Assembly (NCBI RefSeq): GCF_004217095.1
Contig: NZ_SHKO01000001.1
Coordinates: 2,096,234-2,160,233 of the forward strand
DNA length: 64,000 bases
Source of the DNA: Advenella incenata
Lineage (GTDB): Bacteria; Pseudomonadota; Gammaproteobacteria; Burkholderiales; Burkholderiaceae_B
Direction: 5' to 3'
Part shown: one piece after another, positions 47,659-57,411 of the stretch
Numbering within the stretch: the first letter of the stretch is position 1
Layout: each line of letters begins with the position of its first letter
Notes under the pieces: model-generated
The model's database searches: none
Told to the model about the DNA's origin: nothing
Seen by the model: only the letters and a program-made list of their open reading frames with translations
Program-made: the position numbers and the translations under genes

Positions 47659-49038
47659 ATGACTGAATTTGATTTGCTGGTCACTGGCCATCTGGTATTG
47701 GCGCATGGAGAAATTTCCAACGGGTATGTAGCCATCCACAAGGGCAAAGTGGCTCATGTAGGGTCGGTCGAGCATGGACTGCCGGCTGCGAAGCGGACAG
47801 AGCAGTTCACAGATTGCTATATATTTCCTGCAGCCATAGATTCACAGGTGCATAGTCGCAGCCAGAAAGGGCAGGAGGATTTCCTCTGGTCCACCCGCTC
47901 AGCGGCGGCCGGCGGCGTCGGAACGATTGTAGATATGCCTTACGATGCAGGAATGCTGATTTGCAATGCGCAGCGGTTTGAGCTGAAAAAACAGGAGGCC
48001 CAGCAGCAGGCAAGGGTGGATTTTGCGCTATATGGAACCGTACATCCGGATGAAGGGGCCAGCAAAATCGATGAAATCGTCGCTGCCGGCGCGATCGGCT
48101 TCAAGTTTTCTACGTTCGGAACTGATCCAGAGCGTTTTCCCCGTATTCCAGCCTTTACCATGCACGATTGTTTTGCTGCCATCAGCGGATACGGGTTGAT
48201 CGCAGGGGTTCATAATGAAGATGATGAAGTCGTCAAGCACCTGATTGAACGGGTTCGGGGCCGGGGCCAGACAGATTATTCCGGCCACTCTGCCAGCCGG
48301 CCCGTATATGCGGAGAATCTGGCTGTACTCCAGGTATATGAACTGGGGGCTGATACCGGCTGTCGTGCCCATGTCGTGCATTGCTCCAATGGCCGTGGCT
48401 ATGAGATTTGCGCGTCATACCAGCGCCAGGGGTATCCCGCGACGATGGAAGCCTGCCTGCACTATATGGTGTTGTCCGAAGAGGAGGATGTCAGCCGTCT
48501 GGTGGGGCGGGGCAAAGTCAATCCGCCTATTCGCGGCAAGCGCGAGCGCGAAGCGCTCTGGCAGCATCTGGCAGCCGGCAATTTGACGGTCGTATCGACT
48601 GATCACGTTAGTTGGTCGCTGGATCGCAAGACCAGTACAAATATGTTTGACAATGCATCCGGTGCAACTGGCCTGGAAGTGTTGCTTCCCATGATGGTCA
48701 CTGAAGCGGCAAGACGTAATATTCCATTGAGCAAGGTTGTACAGGTATTGACCTACAACGTGGCACGGCTTTTCAGCATCCAGGATACGAAGGGTGCGTT
48801 GGAAGTAGGGCGTGACGCTGATCTTGCCATTCTGAAAAAGGATCCATACGTATACGACGGCAAGGCCAGTGGCCAGAATTTCTCGGATTGGAGCCCGTAC
48901 GATGGGCGTACGATCGACTTTAAGGTGAAGAAAACCATGGTGCGAGGCAACTGGGTATTCGATGGCAGTAATGTTACCGCTGAGCCAGGCAGTGGCCAGT
49001 TTATTCGTCCCTTATCAACAGCAGGATTATCGTCATGA
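47659..49038 (+). CDS. Cyclic amidohydrolase (allantoinase/dihydropyrimidinase/dihydroorotase superfamily)
   Basis: The 459-residue protein has the barrel of cyclic amidohydrolases: the first metal strand AIDSQVHSRSQKG near residue 60, the carboxylysine region AIGFKFSTFG near 150, then AGVHNEDDE, AHVVHCSNG and VVSTDHVSW for the remaining His and Asp ligands. In most members the first strand reads HxH; here it is QVH. AGGAGA precedes ATG 47659; an earlier ATG at 47638 lacks one. It overlaps the M20 gene by four bases. Substrate likely a cyclic amide or ureide, exact one unknown. Confidence 0.85.
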   Translation: MTEFDLLVTGHLVLAHGEISNGYVAIHKGKVAHVGSVEHGLPAAKRTEQFTDCYIFPAAIDSQVHSRSQKGQEDFLWSTRSAAAGGVGTIVDMPYDAGMLICNAQRFELKKQEAQQQARVDFALYGTVHPDEGASKIDEIVAAGAIGFKFSTFGTDPERFPRIPAFTMHDCFAAISGYGLIAGVHNEDDEVVKHLIERVRGRGQTDYSGHSASRPVYAENLAVLQVYELGADTGCRAHVVHCSNGRGYEICASYQRQGYPATMEACLHYMVLSEEEDVSRLVGRGKVNPPIRGKREREALWQHLAAGNLTVVSTDHVSWSLDRKTSTNMFDNASGATGLEVLLPMMVTEAARRNIPLSKVVQVLTYNVARLFSIQDTKGALEVGRDADLAILKKDPYVYDGKASGQNFSDWSPYDGRTIDFKVKKTMVRGNWVFDGSNVTAEPGSGQFIRPLSTAGLSS

Positions 49039-50300
49039 TGAAAGCCAATCAGCAGCGCTATTGGGATGCCCTGATGGAACTGGGCGCAATTACAGATGCG
49101 GCGCTGCCTTATACAAGGCGATCCTTTAGCGAGACTTTCCTGGAGGGGCGCCAGTGGATATCCGAGAGGATGCAGCAACTGGGCATGGTGGTGCATGTGG
49201 ATGCGGCTGGCAATCTGGTGGGGCGCCTGGCCGGTACGGATAAAAACGGGGCAGTGATCGCTGTCGGTTCACATAGCGATACGGTGCCCGGCGGCGGGCG
49301 CTTTGATGGCGTCGCCGGCGTTGTTGCCGGGCTCGAATGCGTGGCCTCGCTGCAGGAGCGCAATATCAAGTTAAATCATACGCTCGAAGTGATTGATTTC
49401 CTGGCAGAAGAACCCAGTGAGTGGGGCCAGTCATGCATTGGCAGCAGGGGCATTAGTGGTCATTTGTCAGAGGATATTCTGCGTTGTCCACACCCGCAGA
49501 CCGCAGAACTGCTTGCAGACGCAATCGTTCGTATGGGCGGCAGGCCAAATGCCCTGGTCAAGCGAGACGATATCAAGGCATTTTTTGAAATTCATATTGA
49601 GCAAGGCTGCGTGCTGGAAAACGAGGCCTTGCCGATTGGCGTGGTCAGCGCCATTGTCGGCATTATCAGGGTGCGCATCAAGTTTAAGGGGCAGGCTGCG
49701 CATGCGGGGACGACGCCCATGCATATGCGTAGTGATGCACTGCTCGCTGCAGCACAGACCGCCTGTGATATTCGCCAATTTGCAGCTCAAATGGCCAGCG
49801 ACAAGCCAGAGCATTACGTTGTGGCCACTTGTGGCCAGTTCAATGTCAAACCGAATGCCAGTAATGTCGTGCCAGGGTTTGCCGAAATTTCAGTTGAAAT
49901 GCGCTCGGATCATCGGCCCAGCATGGAGGCCTTGCACAGGCAGCTCGAGCAAATTGCTGCTCAGGCCGCAGCAATGAATCAGGTTACGCTGCTATCTTGC
50001 GAGACGGTCACCGATACCCAGCCCGTCGTCTGTGCCCCGCAACTGATGGCGCATATTCGTGATGCCAGCGACAGCCTTGGGTTGCCGTACAAAGTGATGC
50101 CCAGCGGTGCTGGCCACGACGCAGCATTTTTAAGCCATATCAGTCCTTCAGCAATGATCTTCGTGCCCAGTAAAGGGGGTAAAAGTCATTGCGCGCACGA
50201 GTGGACGTCGGCAGAGGAGCTCACCCAGGGTATCAGCGTGCTGATCGATGCGATAGAGCGATTCGACGGTTCAGCAAAAAAATTAAAACAATCAGCTTGA
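49035..50300 (+). CDS. M20-family amidohydrolase (allantoate/N-carbamoyl-amino-acid hydrolase type)
   Basis: The 421-residue enzyme is of the group that includes allantoate amidohydrolase, beta-ureidopropionase and N-carbamoyl-L-amino acid hydrolase. Metal ligands can be seen in GSHSDTVPGGGRFDG near residue 78, EEPSEWG near 122 and EIHIEQG near 186, with CAHEWTS close to the end; dimerisation insert AHAGTTPMHMR near 226. The ATG lies inside the stop of the preceding gene. Coupled with a cyclic amidohydrolase, it would cleave the carbamoyl product of ring opening. Confidence 0.9.
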   Translation: MMKANQQRYWDALMELGAITDAALPYTRRSFSETFLEGRQWISERMQQLGMVVHVDAAGNLVGRLAGTDKNGAVIAVGSHSDTVPGGGRFDGVAGVVAGLECVASLQERNIKLNHTLEVIDFLAEEPSEWGQSCIGSRGISGHLSEDILRCPHPQTAELLADAIVRMGGRPNALVKRDDIKAFFEIHIEQGCVLENEALPIGVVSAIVGIIRVRIKFKGQAAHAGTTPMHMRSDALLAAAQTACDIRQFAAQMASDKPEHYVVATCGQFNVKPNASNVVPGFAEISVEMRSDHRPSMEALHRQLEQIAAQAAAMNQVTLLSCETVTDTQPVVCAPQLMAHIRDASDSLGLPYKVMPSGAGHDAAFLSHISPSAMIFVPSKGGKSHCAHEWTSAEELTQGISVLIDAIERFDGSAKKLKQSA

Positions 50301-50330
50301 CGTTGATCGTCGAGTATCAAAGGACGAAAT

Positions 50331-51680
50331 ATGGATAAAATTCAAGATTACCGGGGGACGGGAGCAACGGATGACGGCGTGCCGGCCTACCCAGCCAGCT
50401 CTCAGGCGACCACGAAAAACGGCAACGGTAAAACGGCCAAGGCTGTGGCGGCGGCCTCCATAGGTAATGCGCTTGAATGGTACGACTTCAGTGTATTTGC
50501 TTTTTTCGCCAGCTATATCGGGCACAGTTTTTTTGTAGATGGCAACGAGGTATCGGCACTGATCAGTACGTTTCTTGTGTTCGCTGTCGGATTTATCGCG
50601 CGACCCATCGGGGCATTGTACCTGGGCTCCTATGGTGATCGGGTAGGGCGCAAGGCGGCACTGACGCTGACGATCGGAATCATGGCAGTGGGTACGCTGA
50701 TCATCGCGATTGCGCCACCAGTCTGGATGATTGGTGTGGGCGCTCCTATTCTGTTGCTAGCCGGGCGGCTGCTCCAGGGATTCTCTGCCGGCGGTGAAAT
50801 TGGCGGCGCGACAGCGTTTCTGGTGGAAAGCGCTCCTGTGGAAAAGCGCGCCAGTTATGCGGCATGGCTCCAGGCAAGCATGGGGGTCTCAAACATTCTG
50901 GCCGCGTTCATGGGCATGATGATCACAACGTATTTTGATGATGCGACCATCTCTCTGTGGGCGTGGCGCATTCCCTTTGTCGTTGGATTGCTGATCGTAC
51001 CTCTGGGTTATTATATCCGTCGCACGCTGGATGAAACTCCGGAGTTCGAAGCACAAAAGAAGATGCGGCCAGCAGACAAAAAACCGTTGCTGGACATTGT
51101 CCGCCTCTATCCGCGTCATATGATCTTGGGCGTTTTGTTTTCAATCCTATGGACCGTGTGTGTGTATGTGCTGGTCATTTATATGCCGACCTATTATGCG
51201 TCACCGGTGATTGGCTTGGGGTTCTCCCGGAATCAGGCGTTTACCGCATCGCTGTTGGGCAATATATTCATGGTGATTGGCTGTGTCTTTGCCGGTAGAC
51301 TGGCAGACCGTATCGGCGCATCCAAAGTATTGCGTGCCGGGTGCGTGACACTGATGTTTATTTCCTGGCCGCTACTGACCTGGTTACATCAGTCGCCGAC
51401 CATGACCAACCTGATCATAGTCCAGATTTTGCATTGTTCTGCAGTCTCGCTATTTGCCGGGGTTGCGCCTTCAGCACTTGCGCAACTGTTTCCCATACAA
51501 GTCAGGTCCAGCGGCATGGCAGTCTCATACAATATTGCTGCGATTTTCTTTGCGGGCTTTACTCCTGCTCTGATGACATGGGCGACCACAGTAGATGTCA
51601 TGGCGCCGAGCTATTACATGTTTATTGCATCTGCGATTGGTCTGCTTGCGACGATAGGAATGTACAGGCTCAAAAGGTAA
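50331..51680 (+). CDS. MHS-family major facilitator permease
   Basis: The 449-residue inner-membrane transporter has twelve predicted helices and the metabolite:H+ symporter signatures IGNALEWYDFSVFAFFA near residue 45, GDRVGRKAAL between helices 2 and 3, and RLLQGFSAGGEIGGA. Relatives carry shikimate, 2-oxoglutarate, proline or citrate. AAAGGA precedes ATG 50331. It follows the two hydrolases by 30 bases and presumably imports their substrate. Confidence 0.9.
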   Translation: MDKIQDYRGTGATDDGVPAYPASSQATTKNGNGKTAKAVAAASIGNALEWYDFSVFAFFASYIGHSFFVDGNEVSALISTFLVFAVGFIARPIGALYLGSYGDRVGRKAALTLTIGIMAVGTLIIAIAPPVWMIGVGAPILLLAGRLLQGFSAGGEIGGATAFLVESAPVEKRASYAAWLQASMGVSNILAAFMGMMITTYFDDATISLWAWRIPFVVGLLIVPLGYYIRRTLDETPEFEAQKKMRPADKKPLLDIVRLYPRHMILGVLFSILWTVCVYVLVIYMPTYYASPVIGLGFSRNQAFTASLLGNIFMVIGCVFAGRLADRIGASKVLRAGCVTLMFISWPLLTWLHQSPTMTNLIIVQILHCSAVSLFAGVAPSALAQLFPIQVRSSGMAVSYNIAAIFFAGFTPALMTWATTVDVMAPSYYMFIASAIGLLATIGMYRLKR

Positions 51681-51694
51681 GTCATAATAGTGTT

Positions 51695-53596
51695 ATGACC
51701 CTTAAACCAAGCCATATCCTGCAGCAGCTTGAATTCAGGAATCTCATCCGTTTTTGTCATCTGTGCCAGACGCGAAGTCTGGCACAGACGGCTGCGCAGC
51801 TGGGTATTGCGCGGTCGGGCATTAGCGACTCGATTAGCACGTTAGAAGGGGTGTGTGGCCTGCCGTTATTTCGGCGCGAATTTCGACAGTTCATTCCCGA
51901 TGATTCGGCGTTAATCTTGAGTCATCATTTTTTGCGACTGTGCCTGCTGGAAGATTTTGCCTGTCGATACACACAAGCAGCCTGCCATGAGAGGGGCTGG
52001 ATCCGCATCCGCTTTCCCTATACCGCTTATCGCGGACAAACCAGCGCTGCTTTTTTCGATGCGATCTTAAGGACCCAGCGGCAGTACCAAAATACACTTT
52101 TCAGTGTTGAGTTTTACGACAGTTATCTTCAGGAGTTCGACAGTCGGGAGGAATGGACTCCCCCCTGGCCACGGCTTGCGCAAATTGATATTGTGATCAG
52201 CCCGATTTTGGAAAATCCAGGCGCCAATTCAATTCTCAAGGCTGGCGGCTGGCTCCTGTTGCATTCGCAAGCGGTGCAATCGACTTCGGGTCGCGCCGGG
52301 ACAGATAGCCGGTATGAAGGCAGGGTTTGCATTCCGCGCATGCCCTGGGCGCTATTGCAGCAGGCCATGCAGGTATGTGCACAATTGCAACTAGACTATG
52401 AATATGACGATCGTGATTATCTGCAAATCATGATGCGTCCGCCCCAGGATAACCGTGTTTTTCTGGTCAACCAGCTTTGTCTGGATGCGACTTTTGATGC
52501 AAACTGGCAGCTTAGCCCTGTGGACAGTACGCTGATGTCTGCGGTTGAACTTCGTGACTACGATGATCATCCCGGCGCGCAACTGTTGCTCCATAATTTG
52601 CGCCGTGTCATGGATCGTCCGGCGTCCGGCTCACAGCCTTTTTCGCCCGAAACCACGCTAAGGCAATGGCATTATTTTGGCCTGGTCGCCGAGCAAAGTT
52701 CAATTCGCAAGGCTGCGGCCCAGCTGTATATGGCCCAGCCAGCGCTGAGCACGCAGCTCAAACGTTTTGAATCTTCTCTGGGCTCGGTCCTGATTGATCG
52801 GCACCAGGGCACCCGGCAACTGGCCCTGACGCCTTCAGGCGCGTTTGTATTGGACGTGCAGCAGGGTATGCGGCATATGCTGGCTGCCATACAATCCTTT
52901 TTGCAGACCCGGCGATTACAACAAAATCAGAGATTGTCCCTGGGTGTGGTGCCAAGCGCAGACGTCAATAGCAGACTCAGCGAGCTGATTGTGAATCAGG
53001 TGGCAAAATGGCAGGCGCATTATCCGGATGTGCGACTCGAAATTGTCGAAGATAAGCAGCAAGTGCTGGTCGGGCTGTTACGCAGCCAGCATATCCATTT
53101 GGCATTTGTCGAAGACAACGTTTCCTGGCTGGTGCAGGAAGCGGTATCAGCGCCAGAATCCATCGGCCTGGTGGTTGCGCCAGAACTGGCGAACCGATTG
53201 GGTATTGTGCAAGGTCAATCGCTCGATTGGCATTCACTGGGTGATTATCCACTGGTATTACCCAGGCGCGAATCAGGGTTGCGTAAGCTTATTGACGACC
53301 ACTGTGTCGGCCAGGGCGTTACGCTGGTTGCTGATGTGGAGTCCGATAGCCTGAATATTAACCAGCGCTGGATTGCTGAGGGAAAGTATGGCTCGCTATT
53401 GCCCCGGTCGGCGGTCGAAAGTCTGATATCCGTGTGCAAAGCATGGTTCATTCCGCTGACCCCGGTGCTGCATCGGACGATAAGATTATCATATTTGAAA
53501 AATCGCCAGCTTAATCCTGTGGAAAAAAATCTGATCGATTACCTGCAACTCGAACTGGAAGACGTGCCAGGAAAGCACCATACGTCGCGCGCCTGA
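51695..53596 (+). CDS. Fused double LysR-type transcriptional regulator
   Basis: The 633-residue protein contains two complete LysR units. The first HTH (residues about 15-62) reads RNLIRFCHLCQTRSLAQTAA and is followed by an effector-like domain. A second HTH starts near residue 322 (LRQWHYFGLVAEQSSIRKAA, then MAQPALSTQLKRFESSLG) with its own effector domain, including LSLGVVPSADVNSRL and LVLPRRESGLRKL. The normal family length is about 300. It follows the permease on the same strand by 14 bases, unlike the usual divergent LysR. The upstream extension of the frame is a shadow of the permease gene. Confidence 0.85.
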   Translation: MTLKPSHILQQLEFRNLIRFCHLCQTRSLAQTAAQLGIARSGISDSISTLEGVCGLPLFRREFRQFIPDDSALILSHHFLRLCLLEDFACRYTQAACHERGWIRIRFPYTAYRGQTSAAFFDAILRTQRQYQNTLFSVEFYDSYLQEFDSREEWTPPWPRLAQIDIVISPILENPGANSILKAGGWLLLHSQAVQSTSGRAGTDSRYEGRVCIPRMPWALLQQAMQVCAQLQLDYEYDDRDYLQIMMRPPQDNRVFLVNQLCLDATFDANWQLSPVDSTLMSAVELRDYDDHPGAQLLLHNLRRVMDRPASGSQPFSPETTLRQWHYFGLVAEQSSIRKAAAQLYMAQPALSTQLKRFESSLGSVLIDRHQGTRQLALTPSGAFVLDVQQGMRHMLAAIQSFLQTRRLQQNQRLSLGVVPSADVNSRLSELIVNQVAKWQAHYPDVRLEIVEDKQQVLVGLLRSQHIHLAFVEDNVSWLVQEAVSAPESIGLVVAPELANRLGIVQGQSLDWHSLGDYPLVLPRRESGLRKLIDDHCVGQGVTLVADVESDSLNINQRWIAEGKYGSLLPRSAVESLISVCKAWFIPLTPVLHRTIRLSYLKNRQLNPVEKNLIDYLQLELEDVPGKHHTSRA

Positions 53597-53683
53597 GCAT
53601 GAGGTGTTGCCCCAGGTGGTCGGTTTTGCCGGCAATACTTGCGCGCTGCAGGCCGTTTGAAATTTTCGTTGTACTTTTTCATG

Positions 53684-53726
53684 AAAAACACCCCAAAGGT
53701 TGAATTTAAGTTCAACTTTTGGGGTG
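53684..53726 (-). terminator. Intrinsic terminator of lysS
   Basis: On the minus strand, CACCCCAAAAGTTGAA pairs with TTCAACCTTTGGGGTG around a short loop, and TTTTT follows. It is 54 bases past the lysS stop. Confidence 0.85.
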
Positions 53727-53780
53727 CAGTTCAGATCGCCACCTTTTCCGTGCAACATTACGTCGCTCATCAGTGCGGTA

Positions 53781-55307
53781 TCAGTCTTCCTTGCGCAGGT
53801 GCGGGAAGAGCAGTACATCACGAATGGTCGGGCTGTCAGTCAGCAGCATAATGTATCGGTCAATGCCGATGCCGCAGCCACCAGCGGGAGGCATACCGTA
53901 TTCAAGCGCACGAATATAATCGGCGTCGTAATACATGGCTTCTTCATCGCCTGCATCCTTGGCAAGAACCTGTGCCTGGAAGCGTGCCGCCTGGTCTTCG
54001 GGATCATTCAGCTCGGAGAACCCGTTGGCAATTTCGCGACCGGTAATGAACAGTTCAAAGCGCTCAGTGATTTCCGGGTTGCTGTCCGAGGCGCGCGCCA
54101 GCGGAGAGACTTCTACCGGATAGTCAATGATGAAGGTCGGATTCCACAATTGTGATTCGGCCGTTTCTTCAAACAATGCCAGTTGCAATGCGCCAATACC
54201 GGCGCGCCCCAATACCGGGCCATCAACCTCGGCGCCCAGCCGGCGCAACTCGGTTCGCAGGAAATCCACATCATTGAGCTGTGTTTCTGTATAACCTTCG
54301 GCGTACTTCATGATGGCCTGCGTGATCGTCAGGCGATCGAACGGCTGGCTCAGGTCCAGAGGTTTGCCCTGATGGGTCAGAACCGCGCTGCCGGTCGCTT
54401 CAATGGCAACATCGCGCAGCAATTGCTCGGTAAAGTTCATGAGCCACTGATAGTCGGTGTAGGCCGCATAGAACTCCATCATCGTAAATTCAGGATTGTG
54501 CCGCGGGCTGACGCCTTCGTTGCGAAAGTTGCGGTTGATCTCAAAGACCCGTTCAAAGCCGCCTACGACAAGCCGTTTCAGATACAGCTCGGGTGCGATA
54601 CGCAGGAACATCTGCATATCCAGCGCGTTGTGATGGGTCACAAACGGCTTGGCTGCGGCACCGCCGGGAATTGGGTGCAGCATGGGGGTTTCCACTTCCA
54701 GAAAGCCCGATTCGTTCATGACCGAACGCATAGCGGCAATGGCTTTGCTGCGCACCTTGAAGGTGTTGCGTGATTCTTCGGTCATGATCAGATCGACATA
54801 ACGCTGGCGATAGCGCAGTTCCTGGTCGGCAATGCCGTGGAATTTGTCGGGCAGGGGTCGCAGGGATTTGGAAATCAGATTGATCGATTCAGCGTGAATC
54901 GAGAGCTCGCCCTTGTTGGTCTTGAAGACGCGGCCACTGACGCCGATGATGTCACCGATGTCCCAGGTCTTGAACTGTTCGTAAACCTCTTCACCCACGC
55001 CTTTTTTGTCCAGATAAATCTGAATGCGCCCGCTGGCGTCCTGGATGGTGGCAAAACTGGCTTTGCCCATAACACGCTTGAGCATCATGCGGCCGGCAAC
55101 ACAGGCAGGATTTGCCTGAGGGTCCAGGGTTTCTTTGTCGAACTGGTCAAACTGTTCGTGCAGGGCCTGTGCCTTGTGTTGCGGTTTGAAGCTGTTGGGA
55201 TAAGCCACACCTGCCGAGCGCAGGCGCGACAGTTTTCCTCGTCTTTCGGCGATGAGTTTGTTTTCGTCCACTTCGGTAACGGGCGCGTCTTTCTGGTTGT
55301 CGTTCAT
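53781..55307 (-). CDS. lysS: Lysyl-tRNA synthetase (class II)
   Basis: LysS charges tRNA-Lys. The 508-residue product has the OB-fold anticodon domain with [19 protein letters not shown] near residue 72, motif 2 [20 protein letters not shown] near residue 263, and motif 3 [15 protein letters not shown] near the end. It follows an SDR gene and prfB on the minus strand; prfB-lysS is a familiar pairing, here interrupted by the SDR gene. No clear ribosome site precedes ATG 55307. Confidence 0.97.
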   Translation of the reverse strand: MNDNQKDAPVTEVDENKLIAERRGKLSRLRSAGVAYPNSFKPQHKAQALHEQFDQFDKETLDPQANPACVAGRMMLKRVMGKASFATIQDASGRIQIYLDKKGVGEEVYEQFKTWDIGDIIGVSGRVFKTNKGELSIHAESINLISKSLRPLPDKFHGIADQELRYRQRYVDLIMTEESRNTFKVRSKAIAAMRSVMNESGFLEVETPMLHPIPGGAAAKPFVTHHNALDMQMFLRIAPELYLKRLVVGGFERVFEINRNFRNEGVSPRHNPEFTMMEFYAAYTDYQWLMNFTEQLLRDVAIEATGSAVLTHQGKPLDLSQPFDRLTITQAIMKYAEGYTETQLNDVDFLRTELRRLGAEVDGPVLGRAGIGALQLALFEETAESQLWNPTFIIDYPVEVSPLARASDSNPEITERFELFITGREIANGFSELNDPEDQAARFQAQVLAKDAGDEEAMYYDADYIRALEYGMPPAGGCGIGIDRYIMLLTDSPTIRDVLLFPHLRKED

Positions 55308-55328
55308 AGGGTTTGCTGATGTTTAGCT

Positions 55329-55356
55329 TGGCATGTCAGACACATGTGACATGCCA
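55329..55356 (-). other. Perfect hairpin between the SDR gene and lysS
   Basis: TGGCATGTCA and TGACATGCCA are perfect 10-bp arms around an eight-base loop. It lies in the 114-base gap ahead of lysS. There is no T-run, so it may be a leader or processing hairpin. Confidence 0.5.
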
Positions 55357-55421
55357 GGGTGAATGGGTTACAACATTGCGGCGCGCCGCCCGGATAGGGC
55401 AACGACGCTGCTATTGCCTGG

Positions 55422-56174
55422 TTACTGGCTGTACTGGCGTATATCATCAAGTTCTTTGCTGGCAAAGTGCTCGCTATTGATATACCGAATAATATTCTCT
55501 GCCACGGCCTGGGGGCTGCGCAGCACACCGGTTTCGTTCATTGTGTTAAAGCGCGCCAGATCTGGGAAATCGTCTGTATTGCCGGACCGAATGGTAGCCT
55601 GCATGCTGGTGTCGATGACGCCGGGGGCAAGCGAAACTAGCCTGGCGTGCGGCGCTTCAAGACGGGCGACACGTGTGTACATGTCCAGCGCAGCCTTGGT
55701 AGCGCAATAGACGCCCCAGCCGGCGGTGGGCGAGCGTCCGGCGCCCGAAGAGATGTTAACGACCCGTACATCTGCGCCCAGCGCGCGGGTGGCGCGTAGC
55801 AGGGCGGTGGTCAGCAGCATGGCGCTGGTCACATTCAGATTGAATGTGCTGGATATGGCATGGGCGTCGTCGAGCGTATCGTACTGGGCGACCGGGCCCA
55901 GCGAACCGGCGTTGTTGATCAGCAGATACTGGTCTGCGGTCTGATCCAGCTGGGCAAAAATACCCAATGCAGCTGCTTCGATATGCTGCACATCTGACAG
56001 GTCATGGCCATAATGAATATGCTGGCACCCGGATGCCTCGGCCAACTGCTGCGTTTGCGGGTCGATGTTGCGCGATACGGTAATGAGCTGGCGCGCGCTA
56101 CCGGCCAGGCTGCGGGCCAGTGCTGCACCCAGGCCACGCGAAGCGCCGGTCACGATAGCGATGGTTCCACTCAT
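55422..56174 (-). CDS. Short-chain dehydrogenase/reductase
   Basis: The 250-residue SDR has the cofactor motif VTGASRGLGAAL at residues 8-19, NNAGSLGP near 87, Ser in NISSGAGRS near 142 and the catalytic YCATK near 155. It resembles the sepiapterin/benzil-reductase-like group of the family with unknown substrates. AGGGAG precedes ATG 56174, which comes one base after the prfB stop, so the two are coupled. Confidence 0.88.
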   Translation of the reverse strand: MSGTIAIVTGASRGLGAALARSLAGSARQLITVSRNIDPQTQQLAEASGCQHIHYGHDLSDVQHIEAAALGIFAQLDQTADQYLLINNAGSLGPVAQYDTLDDAHAISSTFNLNVTSAMLLTTALLRATRALGADVRVVNISSGAGRSPTAGWGVYCATKAALDMYTRVARLEAPHARLVSLAPGVIDTSMQATIRSGNTDDFPDLARFNTMNETGVLRSPQAVAENIIRYINSEHFASKELDDIRQYSQ

Positions 56175-56175
56175 A

Positions 56176-57280
56176 TCAAACTCCCTGCTTTAAGCTGGCT
56201 TCGATAAACGGATCAAGATCGCCGTCCAGTACTTTTTGGGTATTGGATATTTCGACGTTAGTGCGCAGATCCTTAATGCGGCTATTGTCCAGCACATAGG
56301 AACGGATCTGATGACCCCAGCCCACTTCGGTCTTGGCGTCTTCCAGTTTCTGCTGTTCGGCCAGACGGTTGCGCATTTCCAGCTCGTACAGTTTGGAGCG
56401 CAGCATAGACATGGCTTCGGCCCGGTTACGATGTTGCGAACGGTCATTCTGGCACTGTACAACAATGCCTGTCGGCATGTGGGTAAGCCGCACGGCCGAA
56501 TCGGTTTTGTTGATGTGCTGACCTCCCGCACCACTGGCGCGGTAAGTATCGACCCGCAAATCCGCTGGATTGATTTCAATCTCGATGGAGTCATCGATTT
56601 CGGGGTAGACGTAAACACTGGCAAAGGAAGTGTGGCGTCCATTGGATGAATCGAACGGGCTTTTGCGCACCAACCGGTGTACACCGCTTTCCGTGCGCAG
56701 ATAGCCGAATGCGTATTCGCCTTCGACCTTGATGGTTGCCGATTTGATACCGGCTACGTCGCCATCTGACTCTTCCAGCACTTCGGTTTTGAAGTCCTTG
56801 CGTTCGCAATATCTGAGGTATTGGCGCAAAAGCATGGAAGCCCAGTCCTGAGCCTCGGTGCCGCCGGCACCGGCCTGGATGTCGACAAAGCAATTGAGGG
56901 GGTCGGCCGGGTTGGAGAACATACGGCGAAATTCGAAGCCTTCGATGATCTTGCCAAAGCCGTCGGTATCTTCTTCGATGGCAAGCAGGGTCGCATCGTC
57001 ATCGTCGGCACTGGCCAGTTCGAACAGTTCTTGTGTATCGCGGATATTTTGTTGTAGTTCATCCAGGACCAGGACGACATTTTCCAGCGTCTTTTTCTCC
57101 CGGCCCAGTTCCTGGGCTTTCTCGGGATTATTCCAGACGTCTGGGTTTTCCAGCTCCAGGTTGACTACTTGCAGTCGTTCCGATTTGGATTCGACGTCAA
57201 AGATACCTCCGAAGCGCGTCCTCGCGCTCTGCGTAGTCTTCGAGACGGGCGGCGAGTTGGTTTTGACGTTCTGCTTCCAT
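56176..57280 (-). CDS. prfB: Peptide chain release factor 2, programmed +1 frameshift
   Basis: RF2 ends translation at UGA and UAA. The gene is in two frames: 27 codons from ATG 57280 end in CTT-TGA-C, with TGA at 57199-57197, and reading resumes one base on at GAC 57198. An internal AGG four bases before CTT serves as the stimulatory Shine-Dalgarno. The full product is 367 residues, close to 365 in E. coli, with the SPF anticodon-like motif in RKSPFDS and GGQ in [15 protein letters not shown] precedes the start. The frameshift is the usual RF2 autoregulation, not a defect. Confidence 0.97.
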
Positions 57281-57411
57281 GCGTGTTATTCCCTTGCTGA
57301 GTAATTTTGCTTAACCCTTTATTTTAGCGCACCCGCGTGCCATGGCTGGCCGAATGCCGACATTGGGCTGCAAAACTTGCTCAGTGCTCCTGCAGGGCGT
57401 GTCTCATTCCC

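Noticed and set aside
51341-51694. Longer N-terminus for the double LysR protein
   Set aside because: This part overlaps the permease gene in another frame and has no homology to LysR proteins.
56176-57280. prfB as a frameshifted pseudogene
   Set aside because: The frameshift is at the canonical CTT-TGA-C signal with an upstream AGG, so it is programmed.
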